This document shows, one piece after another, positions 35,514 through 43,471 of a stretch of DNA of 64,000 bases. Source of the stretch: Mesorhizobium sp. (GTDB lineage Bacteria; Pseudomonadota; Alphaproteobacteria; Rhizobiales; Rhizobiaceae). Position 1 is the first letter of the stretch; every line of letters starts with the position of its first letter. Location of the stretch: assembly GCA_004963905.1 (NCBI GenBank), contig SUGL01000021.1, forward strand, positions 1 to 64,000, written 5' to 3'. Under the pieces are notes generated by a model. The model saw only the letters and a program-made list of their open reading frames with translations, did not search any database and was not told the origin of the DNA. Both the position numbers and the translations under genes were made by a program.

Positions 35514-36634
35514 TCGGGACCAGACGCTCAACGGAAAGTCGTGGCGGGGCGGCTGGCCTGGAGGTCGATACGTGGACGGACGCGATCGGCCGGCTGCTGG
35601 AGCGCTTTCCGCGTTTTTGGATCAAGGTGGGAAACTGGGAAACGCGGCTGCTTGCCGAGCAGCTCGATCATACCAGCGTGAGCCGGCCTATCTACATTGC
35701 CGGCCTTGCCCGCTCGGGCAGCACCATTCTGCTCGAATTGCTTGCAAGCCATCCCGACACGGCGAGCCATCGCTATCGCGACTTTCCCCTGGTGCCTGCG
35801 CCCATGGCATGGAACTGGTTCGTCGACCGCGCCGGGCGCACCGAGCAGGTTGCGGCCGAGCGTGCGCATCGCGACCGCATCAAGGTGACGCCGGAGAGCC
35901 CGGAGGCCTTCGAGGAGATCGTCTGGATGGCATTCTTCCCGGACCTGCATGATCCGTCGACGAATGCGGTCCTGGACGAAGCCGCGCGCCATCCCTGCTT
36001 CGAAGCCTTTTACCGGGATCATATCCGCAAGCTGCTCCTGCTGCGCAACGCCAGCCGCTATCTCGCCAAGGGCAACTACAACGTCACGCGCTTGCGCTAT
36101 CTGAGGAAACTGTTTCCCGACGCGCGCTTCATCGTGCCCATCCGCGATCCGACATGGCACATCGCATCGCTGATGAAGCAGCACAGGCTCTTTTCCGAGG
36201 CGGAGAGCAGGGACGGCCGTGTCCTCAGCCACATGCGGCGCAGCGGACATTTCGAGTTCGGATTGAACCGCGTGCCGATCAATGTCGATGGCACGATCGC
36301 CGGCGAGATCGTCAGGCTCTGGAAAAGCGGCGAGGACGTTGCCGGATGGGCGACCTATTGGGCCTCGGTCTACGGATATGTGGCGGCGATGCTGGATGAT
36401 CCGGCGATCGCCGGTAGCATGCTCGTCGTCCGCTACGAGGATCTTTGCAGCGATCCCGGCGGGGCGGTCTCCACAATGCTCGACCACTGCGAGCTTGACG
36501 ACCGCGGGCTCAGGCAGGCGGCGCAAGCGACCATCAGCTTCCCGGCCTATTACGAGCCATCGTTCACGCAAGCCGAGCGCAGCGAGATCCGCAGCCGTAC
36601 GGCGGCGGTGGCGGGCCGGTTCGGATATGGGTGA
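35510..36634 (+). CDS. PAPS-type sulfotransferase
   Basis: A 374-aa cytoplasmic sulfotransferase that would move sulfate from PAPS to an acceptor sugar or lipid. The 5'-phosphosulfate loop is PIYIAGLARSGSTILLELLAS, and the 3'-phosphate-binding region is RFIVPIRDPTWHIASLMKQH. A later VVRYEDLCSDPGGAVSTML is the usual third signature. The start at 35510 overlaps the preceding gene by 4 bases; the open frame further upstream to 34841 is a shadow. The acceptor is unknown, but the operon context suggests a surface glycan or glycolipid. Confidence 0.88.
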   Translation: MIGTRRSTESRGGAAGLEVDTWTDAIGRLLERFPRFWIKVGNWETRLLAEQLDHTSVSRPIYIAGLARSGSTILLELLASHPDTASHRYRDFPLVPAPMAWNWFVDRAGRTEQVAAERAHRDRIKVTPESPEAFEEIVWMAFFPDLHDPSTNAVLDEAARHPCFEAFYRDHIRKLLLLRNASRYLAKGNYNVTRLRYLRKLFPDARFIVPIRDPTWHIASLMKQHRLFSEAESRDGRVLSHMRRSGHFEFGLNRVPINVDGTIAGEIVRLWKSGEDVAGWATYWASVYGYVAAMLDDPAIAGSMLVVRYEDLCSDPGGAVSTMLDHCELDDRGLRQAAQATISFPAYYEPSFTQAERSEIRSRTAAVAGRFGYG

Positions 36635-36640
36635 GAAGGC

Positions 36641-37978
36641 ATGCTGATGGAGAAAATCGGATCTGCGCTCTTCGTGTTGATGATCGCCTTCCTCGCCTTC
36701 GTCGCGGGGGCAATGGTGGTCTTCGGCCGGGTATTTCCGTCGGAATTTCTTCGCGACGCCTATCGGGCCGGAGAAGCCCTGGTCCTGCAGCGGCAGATCA
36801 TCGAAAATCCCGTCCTGGCCAATCTCTACCAGCCTGCCCGAACGCGCGCCCGCGGCGTCACCATCTATGACCCGAAGCGTGCCGAGCCGGGATATACGCT
36901 CTACACGTCAGGCGACGACAATGTGGCGCGTCTCATCGCGATGGACGGGCACGTGGTCCATGAATGGCGCCGCCCGTTCAGCGATGTCGCGAAGAACGGC
37001 GCGTTCAACAGGAAGCCGCAGCCCGATTCGCTCGTCTACATGGACAGGGCGGTTGTCTTTCCGAACGGCGATCTTCTGGTCATCTACATTTCGTCCGCCG
37101 ACACTCCCTGGGGCTACGGCATGGTCAAGCTCGACAAGGACTCCAATGTGATCTGGAGCTATCTTGCTCCCGCCCATCACGACCTCGCGATCGCGCCGGA
37201 CAATCGCATCTACACGCTCACCAACGAGTTCGACTTCAACCCGGTCGATGCCGCCCCGCAGCTCGACCGCCCCCACCTCAGGGATTTCGTGGTCGTGCTC
37301 TCGCCGGACGGAAAGGAGATCAGGAAAGTGTCGCTGACGGATGCCTTCCTGCGCTCGCCCTATTTCTCGCTTCTGGCGGTCCTGCCCTATTTCTCTCTTG
37401 CCGACCCGCTCCATCCCAACACGGTCGAATATATCGACGCCGGCAAGGCGAAGGCCTTTCCCTTCGCCGAGGAGGGCGACGTGCTGGTTTCCTTCCGTGA
37501 CATGTCGCTCATCGCGGTCCTTTCCATGAAGACCGGCGAGATCACATGGGCGACGCGCGGCCCATGGCTGGGGCAGCACGACCCCAGAGTTCTGCCGAAC
37601 GGCGACATCCTGCTTTTCGACAATCTCGGCGGCATCAGGCACGGCAACAACTCCAGGGTGATCGAGTACGACCCGCGCTCATCGAGCGTAAAATGGAGCT
37701 ATGCTGGCAGCGCCCAGCATCCGTTCTCCAGCGCGCTGCGCTCCGATGCCCAGCGTCTCGGCAACGGCAACACGCTGATCACCGAGTCCGACGGCGGGCG
37801 CATCTTCGAAGTCACGCCCGCGGGAGCCCTTGTCTGGGAGTTCGTCAATCCGATCCGCCGAGGCGTCCAGGACGAGCTCATTCCGATCGTCAACGGCGGC
37901 GAGCGGATCGACCCCGCGAAGTTCGATCCTGCATTCCGCAAGATGCTCGAAGAGGAACCGCGCCAGGCATCAAGGTAA
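36641..37978 (+). CDS. Arylsulfotransferase (ASST)-family beta-propeller protein
   Basis: A 445-aa protein with an N-terminal membrane anchor (ALFVLMIAFLAFVAGAMVVF) and a large extracytoplasmic beta-propeller of the Arylsulfotrans_2 type. Repeats show GYTLYTSGDDNVARLIAMDG, VVFPNGDLLVIYISS, GMVKLDKDSNVIWSYLAPAH, VLPNGDILLFDNLG and RLGNGNTLITESDGGRIFEV. Classical ASST transfers sulfate between phenolic groups through a histidine; whether this group is catalytic is unclear. It follows the sulfotransferase by 6 bases, so cytoplasmic and periplasmic sulfate chemistry may be linked. It converges on the DprE2-like gene. Confidence 0.82.
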   Translation: MLMEKIGSALFVLMIAFLAFVAGAMVVFGRVFPSEFLRDAYRAGEALVLQRQIIENPVLANLYQPARTRARGVTIYDPKRAEPGYTLYTSGDDNVARLIAMDGHVVHEWRRPFSDVAKNGAFNRKPQPDSLVYMDRAVVFPNGDLLVIYISSADTPWGYGMVKLDKDSNVIWSYLAPAHHDLAIAPDNRIYTLTNEFDFNPVDAAPQLDRPHLRDFVVVLSPDGKEIRKVSLTDAFLRSPYFSLLAVLPYFSLADPLHPNTVEYIDAGKAKAFPFAEEGDVLVSFRDMSLIAVLSMKTGEITWATRGPWLGQHDPRVLPNGDILLFDNLGGIRHGNNSRVIEYDPRSSSVKWSYAGSAQHPFSSALRSDAQRLGNGNTLITESDGGRIFEVTPAGALVWEFVNPIRRGVQDELIPIVNGGERIDPAKFDPAFRKMLEEEPRQASR

Positions 37979-37998
37979 ATCCAACACGCCTTACGCCG

Positions 37999-38736
37999 TC
38001 ACAGCTTCATCGCCTTGAACACCCGGCGAGGCATCAGGCGGATCGCCAGCATGATCCAGCGCCAGAATGACGGCACATAGACGACGTCCTTGCCGTTGAG
38101 GATGGAGTGATGGATGCGCTTGGCCACGGTTTCAGGCTGGGCCCAGAGCAGACCCTTCTCGAACCCCGCCGTCATCGGGGTGTCGACGAAGCCGGGCCTG
38201 ATCGTGGTCACGCCGACGCCAGCCTTGTAGAGCCGCTGCCGCAGACCTTCCAGGAAGGTATCGACCGCCGCCTTGGCCGCCCCGTAAACGTAATTGCTCT
38301 GCCGTCCGCGATCGGCGGCCACCGAGGTGACGACGGCGATCCGGCCGGCTCCCTTGCGCTCCATCAGCTCCGACAGGCGGGTGAGCAATGCCACGGTGCT
38401 GACGGCGTTGGTCTGGATCTCCTGCACGGTCAGCCTGGCCGACGCCTGACAAAGCTGCTGGTCGGGCAAGGTTCCGTGGGCCACCAGCGCCACGTCGATA
38501 CCGCCGAGAGCGTGCTCCGCCTGCTCCAGCACGGCGCGGTGCCGGTCCAGCTCGTTGACGTCCAGAACCTCGCATCCTGCGATCTCGGCGCCGCGCACGG
38601 TCAGGTCGTCGGCCGCCGCCTTGAGCCTGGCCTTGCGCCTTGCGACGAGGAACAGCCTGTCGCCGTCATCCGCGAAGAGCCGCGCCGTCGCTTCGGCGAT
38701 TGCCGAGGTCGCTCCGATGATCAGAACCCTATGCAT
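37999..38736 (-). CDS. DprE2-like keto-reductase (SDR)
   Basis: A short-chain dehydrogenase (245 aa). The cofactor loop LIIGATSAIAEATARLFADD, with GATSAIA rather than the usual TGxxxGIG, is the form seen in DprE2. The catalytic triad is S138, Y151 and K155 (VVTSVA; NYVYGAAKAAVDTF). It ends in a C-terminal amphipathic tail (SFWRWIMLAIRLMPRRVF). In mycobacteria DprE2 reduces the 2-keto intermediate to polyprenyl-phosphoryl-D-arabinose with NADH. Its start overlaps the DprE1-like gene by 8 bases, a strong pathway clue. It is last in the minus-strand block. Confidence 0.88.
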   Translation of the reverse strand: MHRVLIIGATSAIAEATARLFADDGDRLFLVARRKARLKAAADDLTVRGAEIAGCEVLDVNELDRHRAVLEQAEHALGGIDVALVAHGTLPDQQLCQASARLTVQEIQTNAVSTVALLTRLSELMERKGAGRIAVVTSVAADRGRQSNYVYGAAKAAVDTFLEGLRQRLYKAGVGVTTIRPGFVDTPMTAGFEKGLLWAQPETVAKRIHHSILNGKDVVYVPSFWRWIMLAIRLMPRRVFKAMKL

Positions 38737-40060
38737 TGGCTGCCCCCTGTCGCGTGTCGCCGGAAGTCACGCGTCGCCAGAAGTCGGACATGAAAGCGGG
38801 ATCGCGATAGCGCTCGAAACGATGCAGCGCCGGATAACCGCGCTCGAAGATCCTTGCCTTCATGCGGGCATCCTTGGCCGGGTAGACGGCGCCGCCCGCC
38901 TCGTCGGTGATCTCGTCCAGCGTGTCGAGCAGGGCAAGCGTCGAGCGGCCGCGGTCTGGAAAATCGAAGGCAAGCGTCGTTCCCGGTCTCGAAAAGGACA
39001 GCCAGCCCGGCGGCTTGCGGTTCCCGAAGACCTTCAGCACGGAGAGGAACGATCCTTCCTGAGCCCGCGCCACCCTGGCGATGATCTCGCCGATCGCAGC
39101 CCCGGCCTGGTCTTGCGGGATGACACACTGATACTGGTAGAAACCCTTGCGGCCGAACAGCCGGTTCCAGTTCGGCACGGCATCGAGCGGATAGAAGAAC
39201 GGCTGGTAATGGGCGACGGCGTACCGGCGGCGCGGCCATCGGTAGACGGCCGTGTTGAACAGGCCGACCGCGACCTTCGGCAGCAGCGAGACCGGGGGCG
39301 TGAACGGCAATCCCGGCTTGCGGCGGGAAGGCGCGGCGGCATGATGCCCGGCTGCGTGGTTGCCGCGGAAGAACAGGCCCCGCGCCCCGCCCGGCCCTGG
39401 TGTGAGTGAGTCGATCCAGGCGACCGTATATTCATAGGCATTGTGCGAGGCGCGGCTGAGCTCCAGGAACTCCTCGACGCGCGAGAAGCGCAGGCTCTCC
39501 ACCTCCATCGCCGGCCCCTCGATCCGCTTGAGCGCAATCTCGGCCCAAAGGATGACGCCGGTGAGCCCGAGCCCGCCGATGGTCGCGCCGAACCAGTCGG
39601 CGTTCTCGCGCGGCGAGCACACGAGGCGGCTGCCGTCGGAGCGCAGGAGCTCGAAGCGCCGCACATGATGGCCGAAGCTTCCGGCCCAGTGATGGTTCTT
39701 GCCGTGAACGTCGTTGGCGATGGCTCCGCCGACCGTCACCTGCTGGGTGCCCGGCGTCACCGGGAGAAACCAGCCTTTCGGGACGAAACGGCCAAGTATG
39801 TCGGAAAGGAGAACACCCGCCTCGCAGCGAAGGACACCGGTCTCGGCGTCGAAGGAGATGAAGCGGTCGAGGCCGCGAAGATCGAGGAGCGTGCCGCCGC
39901 TGTTCAGGCAGCTGTCGCCGTAGCTGCGCCCGTTGCCGTAGGCCAGGAACGGACCGCCGCCTTCCGGGAGTTGTTCGTCCCGCCAATGCAGCCGGACCGC
40001 GCCTTGCGGGCCCGGCGCCGGCGGCCGCCCCCACGACCGGTATCGACTGTTCCGTCTCAT
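38729..40060 (-). CDS. DprE1-like polyprenylphosphoryl-ribose 2-oxidase
   Basis: An FAD-linked oxidase (443 aa) of the vanillyl-alcohol oxidase type, most like decaprenylphosphoryl-beta-D-ribose oxidase. The FAD domain is GNGRSYGDSCLNSGGTLLDL and TPGTQQVTVGGAIANDVHGK, with H119 and NHHWAGSFGHHVRRFELLRS. The C-terminal substrate domain has FYQYQCVIPQDQ, VLKVFGNRKPPG and VYPAKDARMKA, with K396 matching the catalytic lysine. The cysteine targeted by benzothiazinones (Mtb C387) is alanine here (A364, TTLAFDFP). ATG 40060 overlaps the UbiA stop as TGATG; the open frame to 40894 is antisense-like shadow. Confidence 0.9.
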   Translation of the reverse strand: MRRNSRYRSWGRPPAPGPQGAVRLHWRDEQLPEGGGPFLAYGNGRSYGDSCLNSGGTLLDLRGLDRFISFDAETGVLRCEAGVLLSDILGRFVPKGWFLPVTPGTQQVTVGGAIANDVHGKNHHWAGSFGHHVRRFELLRSDGSRLVCSPRENADWFGATIGGLGLTGVILWAEIALKRIEGPAMEVESLRFSRVEEFLELSRASHNAYEYTVAWIDSLTPGPGGARGLFFRGNHAAGHHAAAPSRRKPGLPFTPPVSLLPKVAVGLFNTAVYRWPRRRYAVAHYQPFFYPLDAVPNWNRLFGRKGFYQYQCVIPQDQAGAAIGEIIARVARAQEGSFLSVLKVFGNRKPPGWLSFSRPGTTLAFDFPDRGRSTLALLDTLDEITDEAGGAVYPAKDARMKARIFERGYPALHRFERYRDPAFMSDFWRRVTSGDTRQGAANA

Positions 40061-41529
40061 CACATGGCCAGCCAGATAACGCCGCCGCCCAGGACGGCGA
40101 ACGCCAGGCTGACACGGTCGCGCGCGGCGAAGACCAGCGGGTCGCTGCGCATCTCGCCGCGGCAGGTCTTGAGCCAGATCCGCGTCACCCAAAAAATCAG
40201 AAGTGGCACGAAAACCCAAAGAAGGCCGGGGCGCGCATAGGCGATGAGGACCTGCGGCGTGCTGAGATAGAGGGCAAGCACGAGAGCCGCGACATAACCC
40301 GCGCCCACCCCCATGCTGTTGAGCATCTGCAGGTCGGCAAGCAGGTAGCCCCGGCCCAGGCTCGCCTTTTTGCCGTGCTCCTGCATCAGCATCAGTTCCG
40401 CGCAGCGTTTGGCGAATGCCAGGCTGAGGAAAATGAAGATGGAGAAGGTGAGCAGCCACTGGGAAAGCGGGATGCTCGCCGCCGCGCCGCCGGCGAAAAT
40501 CCGCGTCGTGTAGAGCAGGGCGAGCGTAACGACGTCGACCGCCTCCAGGCGCTTCAGGAAAAAAGTATAGGCGAGCGTGACCACGTAGTAGACCGCCAGC
40601 ACGGCACCGAACTTCCAGGGCAGGAATGAGCTCAGCACCGCGGATCCCGCCAGCAGTGCCGGGATAAGCACGAACCCATGCGCGATCGGGAGACGGCCGG
40701 AGGCAAAGGGCCGGCCGCGCTTCTCGGGATGGCGGCGGTCGTCCTCGATGTCGACGATGTCGTTGAGCAGATAGACGCTCGAGGCGCAGAGGCTGAAAGC
40801 GAGAAATCCGGTCAGAAGCGCCACGAGCGCCTCGGTGTCGGTGAATCGCAAGGCGGCGATCAACGGCGTGAAGAGAAGCAGATTCTTCAGCCATTGATGC
40901 AGGCGCAACGCTTGAACATAGATGGCCAGCGTCGGCTTCCTGCGCGGGAACACCTCGTCCACATGGGCGTGGGCAAACGCCCAGTTGACCGTGCGCGGCG
41001 ACGCGTTGACCACCGTTGCAAATCGCGCGGCGCGCCAGATCGGAAAGTCCGCCGCCGCGTTTCCGGCATAGTCGAACCCATCGGCGCCAAAGCGGTCGCG
41101 CAGGGCGGCGAGCTTGTCATGGCTCGTCAGGTTGCGCTTTCCGTCGCTGGCAAAGACCTCCTCGAACAGGCCAAGCTGATGCGCGATCTCACGAGCAAGG
41201 GATTCATGCGCGCCGGTGGCGAGAACCAGCCTGCGGCCGCGGGCCTTCTCTTGTCTCAGGTGATCGATGAGCGGCCGGTTGAAAGGCAGGGCGGAAAGGT
41301 CGAGCGCCACCCTTTTTGTGACTTGCGCCTTGAAGGCTGCCCTGCCGCTCATGAGCCACAGGGGCAAAAGCAGGATCGACAGGAACGACCGCTTGACCAG
41401 CGCGATGACGGACTCCACCAGCAGGTTGCTGTGGATCAGTGTTCCGTCGAGGTCGACGACGAGGGGAATCGACGACTTTGTGAAGCGCTGTGGTTCATCG
41501 GTCTTCGGGACCGCTTGGAGACGCTGCAT
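40060..41529 (-). CDS. HAD phosphatase-UbiA fusion, DPPR synthase-like
   Basis: A 489-aa two-domain protein. Residues 20-195 are a HAD hydrolase (VVDLDGTLIHSN with D26/D28; LVLATGAHES; GNAAADFPIWR). Residues 205-489 are a UbiA prenyltransferase with about nine membrane helices, the first Asp motif LNDIVDIEDDRRHPEKRGRP (256-275) and DVVTLALLYTTRIFAGG (332-348). The signatures IPLSQW, KRCAELML and DPLVFAARDRV match mycobacterial Rv3806c, which adds phosphoribose from PRPP to decaprenyl phosphate. The fused HAD domain would then remove the 5-phosphate. Overlaps: 35 bases with the upstream gene, 1 base with DprE1-like. Confidence 0.88.
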   Translation of the reverse strand: MQRLQAVPKTDEPQRFTKSSIPLVVDLDGTLIHSNLLVESVIALVKRSFLSILLLPLWLMSGRAAFKAQVTKRVALDLSALPFNRPLIDHLRQEKARGRRLVLATGAHESLAREIAHQLGLFEEVFASDGKRNLTSHDKLAALRDRFGADGFDYAGNAAADFPIWRAARFATVVNASPRTVNWAFAHAHVDEVFPRRKPTLAIYVQALRLHQWLKNLLLFTPLIAALRFTDTEALVALLTGFLAFSLCASSVYLLNDIVDIEDDRRHPEKRGRPFASGRLPIAHGFVLIPALLAGSAVLSSFLPWKFGAVLAVYYVVTLAYTFFLKRLEAVDVVTLALLYTTRIFAGGAAASIPLSQWLLTFSIFIFLSLAFAKRCAELMLMQEHGKKASLGRGYLLADLQMLNSMGVGAGYVAALVLALYLSTPQVLIAYARPGLLWVFVPLLIFWVTRIWLKTCRGEMRSDPLVFAARDRVSLAFAVLGGGVIWLAM

Positions 41530-42538
41530 GAGGGCTCTTTCTTTCTGACGTGTGCCCCGAACCTGCCGCTATCGGCCCCGGAAAGGCTTCGATAGCTGAC
41601 CAGGCGCCCAATCCGAGCGCCACTGCGAACCAGAGCGTGGCGAGTCGAACGATGGTGGTCGTTGCAACGGCCTCGGGGGCCGTTGCTCCGGCGTAAGCAA
41701 GAAAAGAAATCATGACGATTTCGGTGCTGCCCAGCCCGCCGGGCAGGAAGGACAACGCACCGGCAAGCATGGCGACCGCATAGATGCCGATTGCGGCCAG
41801 CGGCCCGATGTTGAGGCCGAGTTCTCTGGCCACGATGTATGTGCCGAAGCCTTCGGCGCCCCAGGCCAGGAGGCCCAGAAGCGTTCCGACGATGGCCAGC
41901 CGAACCGTCATCATGGATCGGACGTCGCGAAGGAATGTCGTCGCGGCATTGGTCAGGGACGGGATGAGCCGTCCGGGCAAGAATCCGGAAAGCTGTTCGA
42001 GGCGCGCGATCGTGGCGGGATGCTGGGCGATGATCAGCGCTGCCACCAGCGCCGCGCCGAGAAGGCCGAACGAGCGGGTGACGGCACCGGAAGAGGCAAC
42101 GATGAACATGGCAAGGACGCCGATCGCGACGAGGTCGAGCAGACGCTCGTTGTAGAGGGCAGCCAGGCAACGTCTGGCGCTGACGCCGAACGGCCTGAGA
42201 TAGAAGATGCGCAGGGCCTCGCCGACTTTCCCCGGCGTCGTCGTCAACGCAAATCCCGACAGATAGATCAGGAAATGCCGCGATGCCGGCAGCGCGTTCG
42301 AAGACGGGGAAAGCATCAGCGACCAGCGCCAGAACCTGAGCGCATAGTTCACCAGCGACAATACGAGGACGACAGCCAGCACGCGCAAGTCGATCGCGGC
42401 CATGCTGGCCATGACCTCGCCGAAGCCGACGCTTGAAGAAAGCATCAGATACGCGGCGAGAAAGATCATGATCGTTGGGACAAAAAGACTTCTCGCGCGA
42501 AGTATGTTCTTGCCCTGTTCGCTACTCAGCATATGCAC
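41495..42538 (-). CDS. LPG-synthase-like (UPF0104/AglD-type) membrane protein
   Basis: A 347-aa polytopic protein with about eight membrane segments. It belongs to the lysylphosphatidylglycerol synthase transmembrane family without the aminoacyl-transferase domain. Conserved stretches are NYALRFWRWSLMLS, GFALTTTPGKVGEALRIFYL, LYNERLLDLVAIGVLAM and SFLPGGLGSTEIVMISFLAY. Members are linked to lipid or lipid-linked sugar handling, and some are thought to flip lipids. It is first in the minus-strand block and overlaps the fusion gene by 35 bases, so it may handle the polyprenyl-phosphoarabinose. That role is inference. Confidence 0.82.
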   Translation of the reverse strand: MHMLSSEQGKNILRARSLFVPTIMIFLAAYLMLSSSVGFGEVMASMAAIDLRVLAVVLVLSLVNYALRFWRWSLMLSPSSNALPASRHFLIYLSGFALTTTPGKVGEALRIFYLRPFGVSARRCLAALYNERLLDLVAIGVLAMFIVASSGAVTRSFGLLGAALVAALIIAQHPATIARLEQLSGFLPGRLIPSLTNAATTFLRDVRSMMTVRLAIVGTLLGLLAWGAEGFGTYIVARELGLNIGPLAAIGIYAVAMLAGALSFLPGGLGSTEIVMISFLAYAGATAPEAVATTTIVRLATLWFAVALGLGAWSAIEAFPGPIAAGSGHTSERKSPHAASPSGPEDR

Positions 42539-42784
42539 GCGCTCCGGAACTCGGCGGTTTCGTGTGCGGATCTTTATGGCTGGGCCGTGAAGCGAGCTTC
42601 CGGAAACCGGCCGGACTTTGCACCCGGTGTTTGGTCGGAGGTTCTCTCCGAGCCAGGGGGCGATGACCGTCTTTTTGATCTGCGCGGTCTGCTACGGCCT
42701 GTGCTTGGACTCAGGCTTGGGTGAGAACGCTGCAGATTCTGCAAAGTTCCAGACGGGCTTGCGGCCCTTGTCTCGGCCGGCCAA

Positions 42785-43435
42785 TCAAAGGGCAGGGCGC
42801 TTGGCTATGGCAAGGCCGATGCCGAGCGCGATCATCGCGCCGCCGGATGCCTCGCGCAGGCGGCGTATCACGCCCGAACGTCCCGCCGCGCCTTCCCTGA
42901 TGCGGCTGGCCGCAAATGCGACCACGACATCGGCAAGGGTGTTGAGCGTCACCGATATGAAGCCGAGAACCATGAACTGCAGGGCGACATGGCCGGCGCC
43001 GAGGCTCACGAACTGCGGAATGAAGGCCAGGAAGAAGGCGGCCGTCTTCGGGTTCAGCGCCTCGACCAGCACCCCTTCGCGAAAGGCTCGGCCCGCGCCG
43101 ACCGCGGGCGCCGGCGCGCCGCCTTCCGCCATCGTCCTTGCCTCGCTGCGGGCGGACTGCAAGGTGCGGAAGCCGAGCCAGACGAGGTAGACGGCGCCGA
43201 TCAGCTTCAGCGCGCTGAACAGTTCCGCGCTCGCAAGCACGACGGCCGAAACGCCCAGGCTGCCGGCAAGCACATGGACCATGCCGCCGAGGCCCGTCCC
43301 GAAACTGGAGGCGATGCCTTCCGCGCGTCCTCCGGCGAGCGTGCGCGCGGCGACGTAGAAGATGCCTGGTCCCGGCGTGATGGCGAGCAGGAACGCCGCG
43401 CCGAAATACAAGGCGAACTGGGTCAGATCCGGCAT
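42785..43435 (-). CDS. LysE-family amino acid/metabolite exporter
   Basis: A 216-aa inner-membrane exporter with six predicted helices. The family start is FALYFGAAFLLAITPGPGIF, followed by GIASSFGTGLGGMVHVLAGS, LIGAVYLVWLGFRTLQSA and VEALNPKTAAFFLAFIPQFV. LysE/RhtB proteins export amino acids or related solutes; the substrate cannot be read here. The gene is transcribed toward the arabinose block, with a 246-base gap after it in which I see no gene. Confidence 0.9.
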   Translation of the reverse strand: MPDLTQFALYFGAAFLLAITPGPGIFYVAARTLAGGRAEGIASSFGTGLGGMVHVLAGSLGVSAVVLASAELFSALKLIGAVYLVWLGFRTLQSARSEARTMAEGGAPAPAVGAGRAFREGVLVEALNPKTAAFFLAFIPQFVSLGAGHVALQFMVLGFISVTLNTLADVVVAFAASRIREGAAGRSGVIRRLREASGGAMIALGIGLAIAKRPAL

Positions 43436-43471
43436 GATGGACTCGGGGCTACAGAGCGGAGCGGGCGGGCG

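Noticed and set aside
34841..36634. Sulfotransferase as a 597-aa protein
   Set aside because: The upstream part overlaps a real membrane-protein gene in another frame; the ATGA overlap at 35510 gives a normal start.
38729..40894. DprE1-like gene as a 721-aa protein
   Set aside because: The first 278 codons are the shadow of the UbiA gene in another frame; the true start at 40060 overlaps the UbiA stop and gives the family length.
40060..41529. Haem O or ubiquinone UbiA prenyltransferase
   Set aside because: No respiratory or quinone genes nearby; the signatures IPLSQW, KRCAEL and DPLVFAARDRV, the HAD fusion and the dprE-like neighbours fit the phosphoribosyl-transferring group better.
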